A DNA stretch of 64,000 nucleotides from Paenibacillaceae bacterium (GCA_029256185.1 JAQSYI010000006.1:124001-188000); one strand, 5' to 3'. Numbered from the stretch's first letter, positions 1 to 12,238 are shown. Notes: generated by a model not told the origin, from the letters alone. Program-made: numbers and translations.

Positions 1-441
1 ATCTATGTGCTGACCCGCGCTTTGCTGGAATCCGGCTTCGCCATGCTGCTGTTCGGGCAATCGCATTCGGCCTCTGGCGCCGAGCACCATCTGTCCCATT
101 ATTGGGAGATGGAGTTTCTCAGAGCCGAACGCCGCCAGCTGCTGCATGGGGCCAAGGTTGGAGTGGCTTGCGCGGAGATTGCCAAGCTCTATCACGGCTT
201 GGCGGAGAAGTCCCCGCCGGTGCTGCCGGAACAACAGCAGGAGGTTCTGCTCCGGGAGATCCGGCAGCTTCCCGGGGAAGCGGAGATCCGGAGGCTGCTA
301 GTGGCGGTTGGCGGCCCTTCCCGTCCGGAAGAATTGGAGATAGATGCCGGGCTGTTGGCCAGAGGCTTACAACAGGCGCACCTGATCCGCCCCCACCGCC
401 AAACGCTGCTGCGGCTGTACAACACCGTTTCAACCCAATAA
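1..441 (+). CDS. sn-glycerol-1-phosphate dehydrogenase, AraM/EgsA-like, C-terminal part
   Basis: The frame is open from base 1, so this is the 3' end of a gene that starts outside the window; about 146 residues remain of a family usually near 400. The segment GAEHHLSHYWEM is the histidine-rich metal-site region typical of AraM/EgsA enzymes in the iron-type dehydrogenase superfamily. Family members reduce dihydroxyacetone phosphate to sn-glycerol-1-phosphate with NAD(P)H in the cytoplasm, which in Bacillus feeds an archaeal-type glyceryl ether; in some species the gene sits in arabinose operons. The C-terminal part is helical, as expected for the family. No terminator follows directly. The family call is fairly secure; operon membership cannot be judged because the upstream region is missing. 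Confidence 0.8.
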   Translation: MYVLTRALLESGFAMLLFGQSHSASGAEHHLSHYWEMEFLRAERRQLLHGAKVGVACAEIAKLYHGLAEKSPPVLPEQQQEVLLREIRQLPGEAEIRRLLVAVGGPSRPEELEIDAGLLARGLQQAHLIRPHRQTLLRLYNTVSTQ

Positions 442-4223
<3,782 letters not shown>

Positions 4224-4247
4224 CCCGCAGGGGCAGATGTCATGCGC

Positions 4248-4290
4248 AAAACAGTCCGGAATCCGGTTTTGGCGGATTTCGGACTGTTTT
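4248..4290 (+). terminator. Rho-independent terminator after the GH2 gene
   Basis: A long inverted repeat, AAAACAGTCCG pairing with CGGACTGTTTT with the inner arm continuing through AATCCG, sits 25 bases after the beta-galactosidase stop and ends in a T-rich stretch. Because both arms are flanked by A/T runs it could also stop the convergent methyltransferase transcript. Confidence 0.85.
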
Positions 4291-4301
4291 GTGTTGTTCT
4301 G

Positions 4302-5210
4302 CTATCTTACGGCAGCCAGGACGTAGGAAATATTTTCAAAAGCGTGGAGATCATCCCTCCTGTTCTGAAAATAGCGTTCCTCAATTTCAGCGGGGGACAA
4401 ATGCTCATAAATAAGCAGTCCCGCCTCTTCCAAGGCTCGCTCCAGCTCGCCGCAGCTGTAGCATGATTTCATCGGCTCACCGCTTGCTTGCGCCATCGCC
4501 ACCATATGCTGCACACGCTTGCTGCCGGAACGGAAAAGCGCATCGTCGGCGTAGTCAAATACGATGCTGCTTCCTTGCGGGGCCATAGAGGAGATGGTTT
4601 TAAATAATGAAGTGTTTTGTTCTTTTGTTAAATAGTACGAAACCCCAAGCCAGCCGAAAAACGTGCGCTGCTGAAGATCAAATCCGGCCTTTACCAGCTC
4701 GTCCCGCAAATTGTCTTTGGCAAAATCCACGGGAACCTCATGGAGATATTCAGGCTTGTTCCAACCCGCCGCCGCCACCTTCTGTTGCTTAAATTGTTGC
4801 GTGTTGGGATGATCCACCTCAAATACATGAATTTGCGTTAGCAATCCGGCATTTCGATAAGCAAATGTATCCATGCCTGCGCCGAGCATGACATATTGCT
4901 TTGCGCCCATCATGACCGCGTTGGCAAGCATGTCCTCACAATATCTTGCCCTTGACAGGGGGATGGGGGCGAGCTGATTTTGAACAACCCATTGCAAGGC
5001 AGCTGCGGGCTCGTGCAGCTCCTGCTTTTTCTCCGGCGCAAAAAAGTCTATTCCTCCCGCCATGTACCCCGCAATCTGCCTGTATTCCTCATCTGTTATC
5101 AGTTCTTTTGCCAGCGTATCGCTGAAAATCTTCGGGTCGTCATTCTCATCATGATAGGCTCTGCTAAATGCAGCAATTAAGGCGGTCATGCTGGATTTGT
5201 CCCTCTCCAT
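4302..5210 (-). CDS. SAM-dependent methyltransferase, leucine carboxyl methyltransferase-like family
   Basis: This 302-residue protein has the SAM-binding signature VMLGAGMDTFAYR (glycine-rich loop) followed by VFEVDHPNT, whose acidic residue normally holds the SAM ribose. This is the pattern of the LCMT/PpmA-type O-methyltransferase family that includes many polyketide and small-molecule methyltransferases. The substrate is unknown. The ATG at 5210 is chosen over a TTG one codon upstream because AAGGAG lies eight bases before it. That ATG overlaps the TGA of the tetR-like gene by one base, so the two are translationally coupled and the methyltransferase is probably under control of that repressor. 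There is no signal peptide or membrane segment. The family call is good; the function is open. Confidence 0.85.
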   Translation of the reverse strand: MERDKSSMTALIAAFSRAYHDENDDPKIFSDTLAKELITDEEYRQIAGYMAGGIDFFAPEKKQELHEPAAALQWVVQNQLAPIPLSRARYCEDMLANAVMMGAKQYVMLGAGMDTFAYRNAGLLTQIHVFEVDHPNTQQFKQQKVAAAGWNKPEYLHEVPVDFAKDNLRDELVKAGFDLQQRTFFGWLGVSYYLTKEQNTSLFKTISSMAPQGSSIVFDYADDALFRSGSKRVQHMVAMAQASGEPMKSCYSCGELERALEEAGLLIYEHLSPAEIEERYFQNRRDDLHAFENISYVLAAVR

Positions 5211-5854
5211 CAAATCGGCTCCTTCAATATGGAATTGATAATCTGGTTAAAGCCGTATTGTAAAAAATCATCCTGTGTTGCCGAAAACTCCCTCTCGAGA
5301 AATTCTCCTTTGGCGTGCACCAGGGAGAGCAGGGATGTGAGGCTGGCCCACATGATATACACTGTCTGCATCGGTTGGATCTCCCTGCGGACCAGACCCT
5401 GTTGTTTGCCCGATTCAATAAAGCCTGCCAGGAGGTTGTTGATCTCTGTTCCAAATGCGAATATCGAGACGGCGGCGGGGGGCAGGGAGTGAAGGTCGAT
5501 TTCCCTGTTCTTTGCCCGGTTTACAGACTCCACGGATTGGGGGCTGGTTTCGTGATATTTTTTCATGGCAAGGCAAATGGCATGGTACTGGTCCAGAAAA
5601 GCGGTATTTTCCGAAATGGCTTGAATCAGGTTCTCTCTGAGGGAAATCAATCCGTTCAAGATGATCTGGTACAGCATATCCTCCTTGCTGGCAAAATAGG
5701 AGTACAAGGTCCGCCTGCTGTATTGCGAAGCTTTGGAAATGTCGTCTATGGTCGCGGCAGAAAAGCCTTTTTCCAGAAATATTTGTTCTGCCGCCTGCAA
5801 AATAGCCGCTTTATGCAGGGCTGCAACATTTTCTTTCTTGTTTTGTCTTCCCAA
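5210..5854 (-). CDS. TetR/AcrR family transcriptional regulator
   Basis: The N-terminal 60 residues form a TetR helix-turn-helix: FLEKGFSAATIDDISKAS followed by SRRTLYSYFASKEDMLYQII, with the conserved YFxSKEDM. The remaining 150 residues are the variable ligand-binding and dimerisation domain. The start is TTG at 5854 with GGTGGT as the probable ribosome binding site. It is the first gene of a two-gene operon with the methyltransferase. Its promoter region carries a perfect 10-bp palindrome over the -10 box, the expected layout for autorepression. The ligand cannot be inferred, although coupling to a methyltransferase suggests detoxification or modification of a small molecule. Confidence 0.9.
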   Translation of the reverse strand: MGRQNKKENVAALHKAAILQAAEQIFLEKGFSAATIDDISKASQYSRRTLYSYFASKEDMLYQIILNGLISLRENLIQAISENTAFLDQYHAICLAMKKYHETSPQSVESVNRAKNREIDLHSLPPAAVSIFAFGTEINNLLAGFIESGKQQGLVRREIQPMQTVYIMWASLTSLLSLVHAKGEFLEREFSATQDDFLQYGFNQIINSILKEPI

Positions 5855-5874
5855 AATTGCACCACCGTTTTATT

Positions 5875-5913
5875 TAGTATACTAATAGTATATTTTTGCG
5901 AAAAGGTTGTCAA
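5875..5913 (-). promoter_or_regulatory. Promoter and palindromic operator of the tetR-methyltransferase operon
   Basis: Read on the minus strand, TTGACA (5908-5913) is followed after exactly 17 bp by TACTAT (5885-5890). The perfect palindrome TAGTATACTA (5875-5884) directly abuts the -10 box, and a second partial copy, TAGTATAT, overlaps it. This is a textbook position for a TetR-family repressor site. Confidence 0.7.
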
Positions 5914-6069
5914 GCTTCCGTCCATGCGGGCAGTAAAGCCTGTAGAGGGGATGCGGCTTCAACCAACTTTAAGCTGGCATTCAGTTGAAATTAATGATGG
6001 CTTGTTAATATGGCGCTATGGGCGGATGTTCTGGGAATGTCTTCCTAAATGGTGAAGAGGTGATCACAA

Positions 6070-6861
6070 ATGGATTATAAAAAATGGGCGGGCGCCGGGC
6101 TCATCATGTCACTCCTGCTCAGCGGCTGCGGGGGACAATCCGGGAACGGGGCGTCATCAGCGGGAGCAAGCCAGCCGGCGGCAACGCAGCCAGGAACGAA
6201 CCAGTCGGGAGCAAGCCAGCCGGCTGCGCCGGGTCAGGCCGGCTCCGCTCCGTCGGGACAGGCAGGAGCAGGGGGCTTCAATCTGCAGAACAGCGCTCAG
6301 ATGGAGATGGTGCTGACCCTTGGCACATTGATGCAGATGGATAAGGCCGAAGGGCTTGCCATAACGAAGGAGCAGGCATCGGTCATGCTGCCAATTGCCG
6401 AGCAGGCTCTTGCGGACGGACAATGGAGCAGCGAGCTGACAACCAAGCTCCATGAGCCGCTCACCGAGCAGCAGTCGGCTTATATCAAGGATAATACAGT
6501 TTCCCCAGGCGGAGGCAGGAACGGTCAAGGGGGACCAGGGAGAGGACAGGGTCAGGGACAAGGGTCAGCGGGTAATTCAGCTTCCCGGGACGGCAGCCAA
6601 GCTCCAGGAGGCCAAGCAGCGGAAGGCCAACCGTCAGGCAGTCAGGGAACAAGCGGTCAAGCACCCAGCGGGCAAGGAACGGAAGGCACTGGAGGACAAG
6701 CGTCAAGAGGACAGGGAACAAGCGGTCAAGCACCCGGTGCAGGCCAAGCCCCCGGCTTCAGCGGTCAAGCCCCTGAGGGCGGCGCCGCGATGAACCGGGG
6801 CGGAATGAACGCCTCTACTATCGCCGAGCAGTTTGTGTCCTTGCTTAAGGAGAAGGTGTAG
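6070..6861 (+). CDS. Lipoprotein with a Gly/Gln/Ser/Ala low-complexity region
   Basis: This 263-residue protein begins with a lipoprotein signal whose lipobox LLSGC puts the acylated cysteine near residue 20, so it should be anchored outside the membrane. After a Ser/Ala/Gln-rich linker (about 21-70) comes a compact helical segment (about 75-135) containing MEMVLTLGTLMQMDKAEGL and a following EQ-rich helix. The C-terminal 120 residues are a tandem low-complexity tract built from GQA, SGQ, GTS and PSG units. The start is ATG at 6070 with AGAGGTGAT upstream. I do not recognise a named family. It has no operon partner: the tetR operon diverges upstream and a repeat-filled gap follows. A flexible cell-wall-spanning tether is the most natural reading of the tract, but this is inference. 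Confidence 0.8.
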   Translation: MDYKKWAGAGLIMSLLLSGCGGQSGNGASSAGASQPAATQPGTNQSGASQPAAPGQAGSAPSGQAGAGGFNLQNSAQMEMVLTLGTLMQMDKAEGLAITKEQASVMLPIAEQALADGQWSSELTTKLHEPLTEQQSAYIKDNTVSPGGGRNGQGGPGRGQGQGQGSAGNSASRDGSQAPGGQAAEGQPSGSQGTSGQAPSGQGTEGTGGQASRGQGTSGQAPGAGQAPGFSGQAPEGGAAMNRGGMNASTIAEQFVSLLKEKV

Positions 6862-7009
6862 GCAGCGCCGTTTCGATGCCCACGTCTCCTTATGCTGCCG
6901 GCGGCCCGGATCAGGCTAGTGCTGGTCTGCGTAAAAAAGCCAACAGTTGCACGGCGTTTACGTCCTCTGCCGTTTGGAGTCCTTCCGGCGCCTTGTGCAG
7001 AACGTCAAC

Positions 7010-7188
7010 CTGCAAATCTACAGTTATTTTCTCCCGTTGCCCCCATTTGTGAAGCTTTACCTGCAAATCTGCAGTTATTTGGGTTCCTAACCCAGTCTTT
7101 TCTCGTATTTTGCTTCAACTAACTGTATTAATGCAGGTATGGTCGTTGAAGTGACTTCCTCTGCTGCGAACTAACTGTATTATTGCAG
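7010..7188. repeat. Four-copy CTGCA/TGTA palindrome array, spacing 51-62-52 bp
   Basis: Imperfect 14-bp palindromes lie at 7010-7023 (CTGCAAATCTACAG), 7061-7074 (CTGCAAATCTGCAG), 7123-7136 (CTGTATTAATGCAG) and 7175-7188 (CTGTATTATTGCAG). Copies 1 and 2 have the flanks AC...TTAT and copies 3 and 4 the reverse complement, giving a head-to-head arrangement. A second array of the same family with nearly identical spacing lies at 43420-43595. Confidence 0.75.
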
Positions 7189-7469
7189 GTATTTTCTTTT
7201 GTCCCCGGCAGGTACGTAGGGTTTATCGCCTTCTGTCGAGCCAGTTGGGACAGTCTGTGGGAGCGATGATGAGATTCTCACGCGGCAACTGTGGGATATT
7301 TACGAAAGACCAGTACTAGTACAACGTTTCGTAAATTCGGTCCTCATTCTTAAGATGGGTCTGCTCAGTTGGCAGCGGATCTGAGAGCACCTGAGAGACC
7401 TTTTTAGTGGGAAAAGCGGGGGGGACCCGGCAACGGACCAGAAGAGCCTGCGGATTCACTATAAGTAGC

Positions 7470-7500
7470 GGCAACAGCTAGCACAATGATAGCTGTTGCC
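7470..7500. repeat. GGCAACAGCTA hairpin, member of an intergenic family
   Basis: Perfect 11-bp arms GGCAACAGCTA and TAGCTGTTGCC are separated by nine bases. Closely related hairpins lie at 38701-38726 and 38749-38775. It sits just past the AraC stop on the minus strand but lacks a T-run, so a terminator role is uncertain. Confidence 0.6.
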
Positions 7501-7525
7501 GGGAACGAATTTAGAACATGTTGTA

Positions 7526-8497
7526 CTAGTCCGGAAGCCTGTCCTGTTCCCCTCCGCCTCTTGACTGACGGTACCGCCCGGGAGAGACGCCGAATTCGCT
7601 GCGGAATACGCGGATGAAATAATTCGGCTCCCATCCCAGGCGGGCCGCTATTTCTTTGACCGTGAGGCTGGGCTGCTCCACCAGCCAGTCCGCAGCGTGA
7701 TACAGCCTGATATGCTGAAGATAAGCATGGGGAGTGGTGCCGTAGGCGCGCTTGAAGATCCGCTGAAAATGCTGGACCGAATATCCTACGGCATCGGCCA
7801 GGTTAGCCATGCAGAGCTGCTCTGTATAATGGTCCTGCATGAACCGGATGGTCTGGATAAGCGAAGCGTCCGCAGGGCTTCGGGCAGAAGGCGCATGAGT
7901 ATAAGCCGCGGCATTCAATGCGCTGTTCAGACTGCTTCGGCCGGCCCCGGGGAGGAACAGGCGGCTCTGCTCCTCCCCCCGGCTGTCAAGGCCGGAAGCA
8001 GTGTCCCCGGGCAGCGGCTGCCAGGCTTCGCCCAATTCCAGCAGCAGCGCATACGATTCACGGGAGAAATGCTGCTCCCGGCCTGCTCCTCCCTGGTTTA
8101 CCTCGTGCCAGAGACGCTCCAGCCTGCCCAACAGCGGGCCAGGGGAGAGCAGCTGGAAGAGGCGGGACAGCGGCAGGCCGCAGCCTTCAGCGATGGCAGT
8201 GGAGGCCGGACCGTCGAATCCCAGGAAAGCCAGCATCCATGGCTCACCCTTGGGTGCATAGTATTCATGGGGGATATCCTTGGGCAGCAGCAGCCCTTGA
8301 CCCTCTTCCATGGACAGGGCGTGGCCGTTGAGGAAATTGAAGCTTCCCCGCCCCTTTACCGTCCAGAGAAGCTGAAGGTTGCCGTGGCCGTCAGGCCGCA
8401 GGACGTAGTGCTGCTTATGGCAGCCCACACTGGTCAAACAGAGAGGCAGTCTGGATTGGGGCCGATTGGGAGCGAGCAGAAAGGAAAGCTCCATCAT
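7526..8497 (-). CDS. AraC family transcriptional regulator, probable regulator of the GH42 gene
   Basis: This protein of about 323 residues has an N-terminal cupin-like sensing domain (about 20-150; it includes LLPKDIPHEYYAP) and a C-terminal pair of helix-turn-helices. The first is in MANLADAVGYSVQHFQRIFKR and the second in VKEIAARLGWEPNYFIRVFR, ending with the conserved FGVSPGRYRQ. ATG at 8497 with GGTGA six bases upstream is preferred; a GTG three codons earlier is possible. The gene diverges from the GH42 beta-galactosidase across a gap of about 125 bp, and such regulators usually activate the divergent sugar gene in response to the sugar. The exact ligand is unknown; a galactoside is the simplest inference. 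Confidence 0.9.
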   Translation of the reverse strand: MMELSFLLAPNRPQSRLPLCLTSVGCHKQHYVLRPDGHGNLQLLWTVKGRGSFNFLNGHALSMEEGQGLLLPKDIPHEYYAPKGEPWMLAFLGFDGPASTAIAEGCGLPLSRLFQLLSPGPLLGRLERLWHEVNQGGAGREQHFSRESYALLLELGEAWQPLPGDTASGLDSRGEEQSRLFLPGAGRSSLNSALNAAAYTHAPSARSPADASLIQTIRFMQDHYTEQLCMANLADAVGYSVQHFQRIFKRAYGTTPHAYLQHIRLYHAADWLVEQPSLTVKEIAARLGWEPNYFIRVFRSEFGVSPGRYRQSRGGGEQDRLPD

Positions 8498-8580
8498 TTT
8501 TTTCACCGGCTTTCAAATAGATGTTCACATTGTGCTATCTATGCATGCTTTTTTACTAACGAATGAAAAGGAGGGTAATC

Positions 8581-8613
8581 TATAATAAGAGTATAGTACA
8601 ATTCATAAGGAGT
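8581..8613 (+). promoter_or_regulatory. Probable -10 region and ribosome binding site deciding the GH42 start
   Basis: A perfect TATAAT lies at 8581-8586 with no good -35 box at the proper distance, as often seen when an AraC protein activates. AAGGAG (8608-8612) is 11 bases before ATG 8624. The in-frame GTG at 8612 overlaps this ribosome binding site and is therefore unlikely to be the start. Confidence 0.5.
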
Positions 8614-8623
8614 GAATACATTC

Positions 8624-10735
8624 ATGTCCAAACGTTTTCCCCCCATCAGCGGCAAGCTGCCCGTATTTATGCACGGCGCTGATTATAATCCTGACCAGTG
8701 GCAGCATGATCCCGGGGTTCTGGAAGAGGACATCCGGCTGATGAAGCTGGCCGGCTGCAATGTAATGGCGCTTGGGATCTTTGCTTGGAGCGCTTTGGAG
8801 CCGGAGGAAGGGGTCTTCGAGTTTGGTTGGCTGGACCGGGTGCTGGACCGCTTCGGCGAAGAGGGGATCTATGCCTGGCTCGCCACCCCCAGCGGAGCAA
8901 GGCCGCAGTGGATGGCTGCCAAATATCCTGAGGTGCTGCGGGTCAGCTCTAACCGGGTGAGAAATTTATACGGCAAACGCCATAACCACTGCTTCAGCTC
9001 TCCTGTATACAAGGAGAAGGTGACGGTTATGAACGCCAAGCTGGCGGAGCGGTATGCTTTTCATCCTGCCGTTGTGGGTTGGCATGTATCCAATGAATAT
9101 AACGGAGATTGCCACTGTGACTATTGCCAGGAAGCCTTCCGTTCGTGGGTGAAGCAGAAGTACGGTACGCTGGAGGCTCTGAACTTGGCCTGGTGGAATG
9201 CCTTCTGGGCCCATACCTATACGGATTGGTCCCAAGTGGAGTCTCCCACACCCCATGGGGAGAACATCGTCCATGGCCTGAATTTGGATTGGAAGAGGTT
9301 TGTTACCGAGCAAACCGTGGATTTCTGCAGGCATGAAATCGTTCCCCTCAAGGCCGTCAACTCTGAGCTGCCGGTTACTACCAATTTGATGGGGTTGTTT
9401 GAGGGGCTGGATTACCGTAAATTTGCCGATGTGCTGGATGTTGTGTCCTGGGATTCCTATCCGTCCTGGGATGGCTCGGAAGCGGACAAGGAGATAGCTG
9501 TTAATGCGGCCTTCTGTCATGATTTGATGCGCAGCGTGAAGAAAGAGCCGTTTATGCTCATGGAGAGTACGCCGTCCAATACCAACTGGCAGGAAATAAG
9601 CAAGCTCAAGAGACCGGGAATGCACCGTTTATCCTCGCTCCAGGCTGTTGCCCATGGTTCGGACACCGTCCAGTATTTCCAGTGGCGCAAAAGCCAAGGC
9701 TCCTCGGAGAAGCTCCATGGAGCTGTTGTAGACCATGTGGGACATGAGCATACCCGCGTGTTCCGGGATGTGGCCGAGCTGGGCCGCACGCTGGCAGGAC
9801 TGACGGAAGTGCTGGGTACTTACCCGGATGCCAAAGTCGCCATCCTGTTCGATTGGGACAACCGCTGGGCGATGAAGGATGCCAAGGGCCCTCGCAACCG
9901 GGGGATTCATTTTGAAGATACGGTGCTGCAGCATTATCAAGCATTGTGGGAGCTGGGCATCTCAGCAGATATTATCGGGGCGGCGGACAGCTTGGATAAC
10001 TATGCCCTCGTTGTGGCGCCTATGCTGTACCTGTGCCGGGAGGAAACCGGGAAGAAGCTGGAGCAGTTTGTGGAGCAGGGCGGAACCTTGGCTGCGACCT
10101 ACTGGTCGGGCATTGTGGATGAGAACGATCTGTGCCATCTGGGCGGATTCCCCGGACCGCTGCGCAAGGTGCTGGGGATCTGGGCGGAGGAGATCGACGC
10201 ACTGCGCGACAGTGACGTCAACGGGATTGTGCTTGGCACAGAGGGAACCGTTCTGGCCGGGGAGCAAGAAAGCAGCACAGCCCTTAACCTGGAGGACCAT
10301 CTTCAACGGGAATACGATTCCGGTGAGCTGTGCGAGCTGATCCATGCAGAAACCGCGGAGGTGCTGGGAGTGTACCGCAGTGATTTCTATGCGGGCAGGC
10401 CTGCGCTCACTGTTAACAGGCTGGGTCAAGGGCAGGCTTATTATCTGGCGACAAGAGCAGCCGACCCCTTCTACAAGGATTTTTACGGAGTGCTTGCCGC
10501 CAATGCGGGCGTTAAGCGGGCGCTTGCAACTGAGCTTCCGGACGGTGTATCCGCGCAGGCCCGCACCGACGGCGAGACGGAGTTCGTGTTCCTGATGAAC
10601 TTCAGCGGCCAGTCCCAGCTTGTTACCCTGGACGGACAGCAATACCGGGATGTGGAAGAAGACGAGGCGGTGGAAGAGTCTGTGCTGGAGCTGCCTGTGA
10701 ACGGAGTGCGGATTTTGTCCCGGAAGAGTCAATAA
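8624..10735 (+). CDS. Beta-galactosidase, GH42 family
   Basis: This 703-residue enzyme has the usual GH42 layout: catalytic TIM barrel (about 10-390), a trimerisation domain with a Rossmann-like fold (about 395-610, starting VAILFDWDNRWAM) and a small C-terminal beta domain. The acid/base glutamate is E158 in HVSNEYNGDC and the nucleophile is E314 in LMESTPSNTNWQ. Cysteines in HNHCFSSP and CHCDYC match the zinc cluster known from thermophilic GH42 enzymes. There is no signal peptide, so it acts in the cytoplasm on imported galactosides or galacto-oligosaccharides. It is divergent from an AraC regulator that probably controls it. No transporter is adjacent. The call is secure. Confidence 0.95.
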   Translation: MSKRFPPISGKLPVFMHGADYNPDQWQHDPGVLEEDIRLMKLAGCNVMALGIFAWSALEPEEGVFEFGWLDRVLDRFGEEGIYAWLATPSGARPQWMAAKYPEVLRVSSNRVRNLYGKRHNHCFSSPVYKEKVTVMNAKLAERYAFHPAVVGWHVSNEYNGDCHCDYCQEAFRSWVKQKYGTLEALNLAWWNAFWAHTYTDWSQVESPTPHGENIVHGLNLDWKRFVTEQTVDFCRHEIVPLKAVNSELPVTTNLMGLFEGLDYRKFADVLDVVSWDSYPSWDGSEADKEIAVNAAFCHDLMRSVKKEPFMLMESTPSNTNWQEISKLKRPGMHRLSSLQAVAHGSDTVQYFQWRKSQGSSEKLHGAVVDHVGHEHTRVFRDVAELGRTLAGLTEVLGTYPDAKVAILFDWDNRWAMKDAKGPRNRGIHFEDTVLQHYQALWELGISADIIGAADSLDNYALVVAPMLYLCREETGKKLEQFVEQGGTLAATYWSGIVDENDLCHLGGFPGPLRKVLGIWAEEIDALRDSDVNGIVLGTEGTVLAGEQESSTALNLEDHLQREYDSGELCELIHAETAEVLGVYRSDFYAGRPALTVNRLGQGQAYYLATRAADPFYKDFYGVLAANAGVKRALATELPDGVSAQARTDGETEFVFLMNFSGQSQLVTLDGQQYRDVEEDEAVEESVLELPVNGVRILSRKSQ

Positions 10736-10775
10736 AAGTTTTTTTCCAGACTCGTTACTCGTGAATATTATCTGC

Positions 10776-10802
10776 TATAATAGATGAAAAAAACGCGAGG
10801 AG
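10776..10802 (+). promoter_or_regulatory. Probable -10 box and ribosome binding site of threonine synthase
   Basis: TATAAT at 10776-10781 lies 36 bases before the ATG, and GAGGAG at 10797-10802 is the ribosome binding site. The -35 region is weak. The gap to the GH42 stop is only 76 bases, yet no terminator separates the two genes. Confidence 0.5.
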
Positions 10803-10811
10803 ACATTTTCG

Positions 10812-12206
10812 ATGCACTTTGTCAGCACACGCGGAAACGTGGGCGATGCCGGTTTTATCCAAACCTTCCTGATGGGGTTGGGCAATGACGGCGGCCTGAT
10901 GGTCCCGCATGAGGTACCGCTCGTGAACCAGGATAATCTGAAGGAATGGGAGGGGCTCTCCTTCCAGGAATTGATGCTGGAGATATTCGGCCTGTTTACC
11001 AATGGGGAGATTCCCCGGGAGGATATGAAGCAGCTGATTGATGACAGCTATGCCTCCTTCCGCCACCCTGAAGTGACGCCGGTGCGCAAGCTTCACGATT
11101 CTCTTTATGTGATGGAGCTGTTCCACGGTCCGACCTTCGCCTTCAAGGATGTGGCCCTGCAGCTCATGGGCAATCTCTATGCCTATGTGTCCCGCACGCG
11201 CAATGAAGTGATTCATATATTGGGAGCTACCTCTGGAGACACAGGCGCTTCCGCGATTTCCGGTGTCCGCGGCAAGGAGGGCATCCGCATCTGCATTCTT
11301 CATCCCCATCAGCGGGTGAGCAAGGTTCAGGAGCTGCAGATGACCACGGTTCAAGACGAGAATGTGCTGAATCTGTCCGTTAAGGGGAACTTCGACGATT
11401 GCCAGCGGATCATCAAGGAGATGTTCTCGGATCTGGAGCTGAAGGAGAAGTATCACCTGCGGGCGATCAATTCCATTAACTTCGTGCGGATTCTGGCCCA
11501 GACGGTTTATTATTTCTATGCGTATTTCCGGCTGCAGCAGGAAGCTCCCGGCAAGAAGATCAGCTTCAGCGTGCCCACCGGCAACTTCGGCGATATCTTC
11601 GCGGGCTATCTGGCCAAGAAGATGGGCCTGCCTATTGACAAGCTGATCATCGCCACCAACGAGAACAATATTCTGGAGCGGTTCATCCGGGAGGGAGTCT
11701 ACAAGCCCGGGGACTTCCGCAGCACCTATAGTCCGTCCATGGATATCCAGATCGCGAGCAACTTTGAGCGGTATCTGTATTACATGTGCGGTGAGGATGC
11801 CGGAGCCGTCCGTTCCTGGATGGCCGCTTTCCAAGCGCAAGGAGAGATCCGCATCAGCGGGGATTATCTTCAGAAGGCTCAGCGGGATTTCGCGGCCTAC
11901 GGTGTAGGCGGGGAAGAGTGCCTGTCCACCATTTCCAAGTATTCGGCAGAATACGGCTATCTGCTTGACCCCCATACGGCCTGCGGCGTTGCCGCTTATG
12001 AGGCAGTGGGCGCCGCGGCTGACGGTGTGTGCGTAGCGCTGTCCACCGCCCATCCCGCCAAATTCGACGAGGCTATCCGGCTGTGTGATATCGAGCAGGA
12101 GTTCCCGGCGGAAATCAGCAGCCTGTTCGACAAGCCCCAGCGCCAGACGGTGGTGGAGCATTCGTATGAGGAAGTGCTGAAGCAGGTGGAGCATTTCTTG
12201 CAGTAA
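10812..12206 (+). CDS. thrC: Threonine synthase
   Basis: This is a 464-residue pyridoxal-phosphate enzyme that converts O-phospho-L-homoserine to L-threonine and phosphate, the last step of threonine synthesis, in the cytoplasm. The N-terminal MHFVSTRGNVGDAGFIQTFLMG is typical of the longer (yeast/E. coli-like) threonine synthases. The cofactor lysine is K112 in GPTFAFKDVALQ. The phosphate-binding segments GATSGDTGASAI and SVPTGNFGDIFAGY follow in the expected order. It stands alone, without hom or thrB nearby, between sugar genes, and is closed by its own terminator. The call is secure. Confidence 0.96.
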   Translation: MHFVSTRGNVGDAGFIQTFLMGLGNDGGLMVPHEVPLVNQDNLKEWEGLSFQELMLEIFGLFTNGEIPREDMKQLIDDSYASFRHPEVTPVRKLHDSLYVMELFHGPTFAFKDVALQLMGNLYAYVSRTRNEVIHILGATSGDTGASAISGVRGKEGIRICILHPHQRVSKVQELQMTTVQDENVLNLSVKGNFDDCQRIIKEMFSDLELKEKYHLRAINSINFVRILAQTVYYFYAYFRLQQEAPGKKISFSVPTGNFGDIFAGYLAKKMGLPIDKLIIATNENNILERFIREGVYKPGDFRSTYSPSMDIQIASNFERYLYYMCGEDAGAVRSWMAAFQAQGEIRISGDYLQKAQRDFAAYGVGGEECLSTISKYSAEYGYLLDPHTACGVAAYEAVGAAADGVCVALSTAHPAKFDEAIRLCDIEQEFPAEISSLFDKPQRQTVVEHSYEEVLKQVEHFLQ

Positions 12207-12238
12207 GCAACGGGCTTTCACATTATCCTTGATTTAGT

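Larger units (their letters stand above)
6862..7525. other. Non-coding gap with a four-copy palindrome array and a hairpin
   Basis: No gene is supported in these 664 bases. They hold the CTGCA palindrome array at 7010-7188, a long inverted repeat TTTACGAAA/TTTCGTAAA around 7299-7331, and the GGCAACAGCTA hairpin at 7470-7500. An 11-bp segment, ACTAGTACAAC near 7314, reappears inverted (GTTGTACTAGT) near 7519, so the last 220 bases could fold back on themselves. The gap separates the lipoprotein gene from the 3' end of the convergent AraC gene. Confidence 0.6.

Noticed and set aside
7010..7188. Possible CRISPR array
   Set aside because: The repeated units are 14-bp palindromes that vary between copies, spacing is uneven (51, 62, 52), orientation changes mid-array and no cas genes are present.
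7299..7420. Possible T-box or other riboswitch in the gap before the AraC gene
   Set aside because: A hairpin and a GAGAGACCTTTTTAGTGGG-like stretch caught attention, but no T-box or specifier motif was found and no plus-strand gene follows directly.
10755..12221. Antisense open frame of 488 codons across thrC
   Set aside because: It mirrors the threonine synthase reading frame, has no start signals, and its product resembles no known protein.
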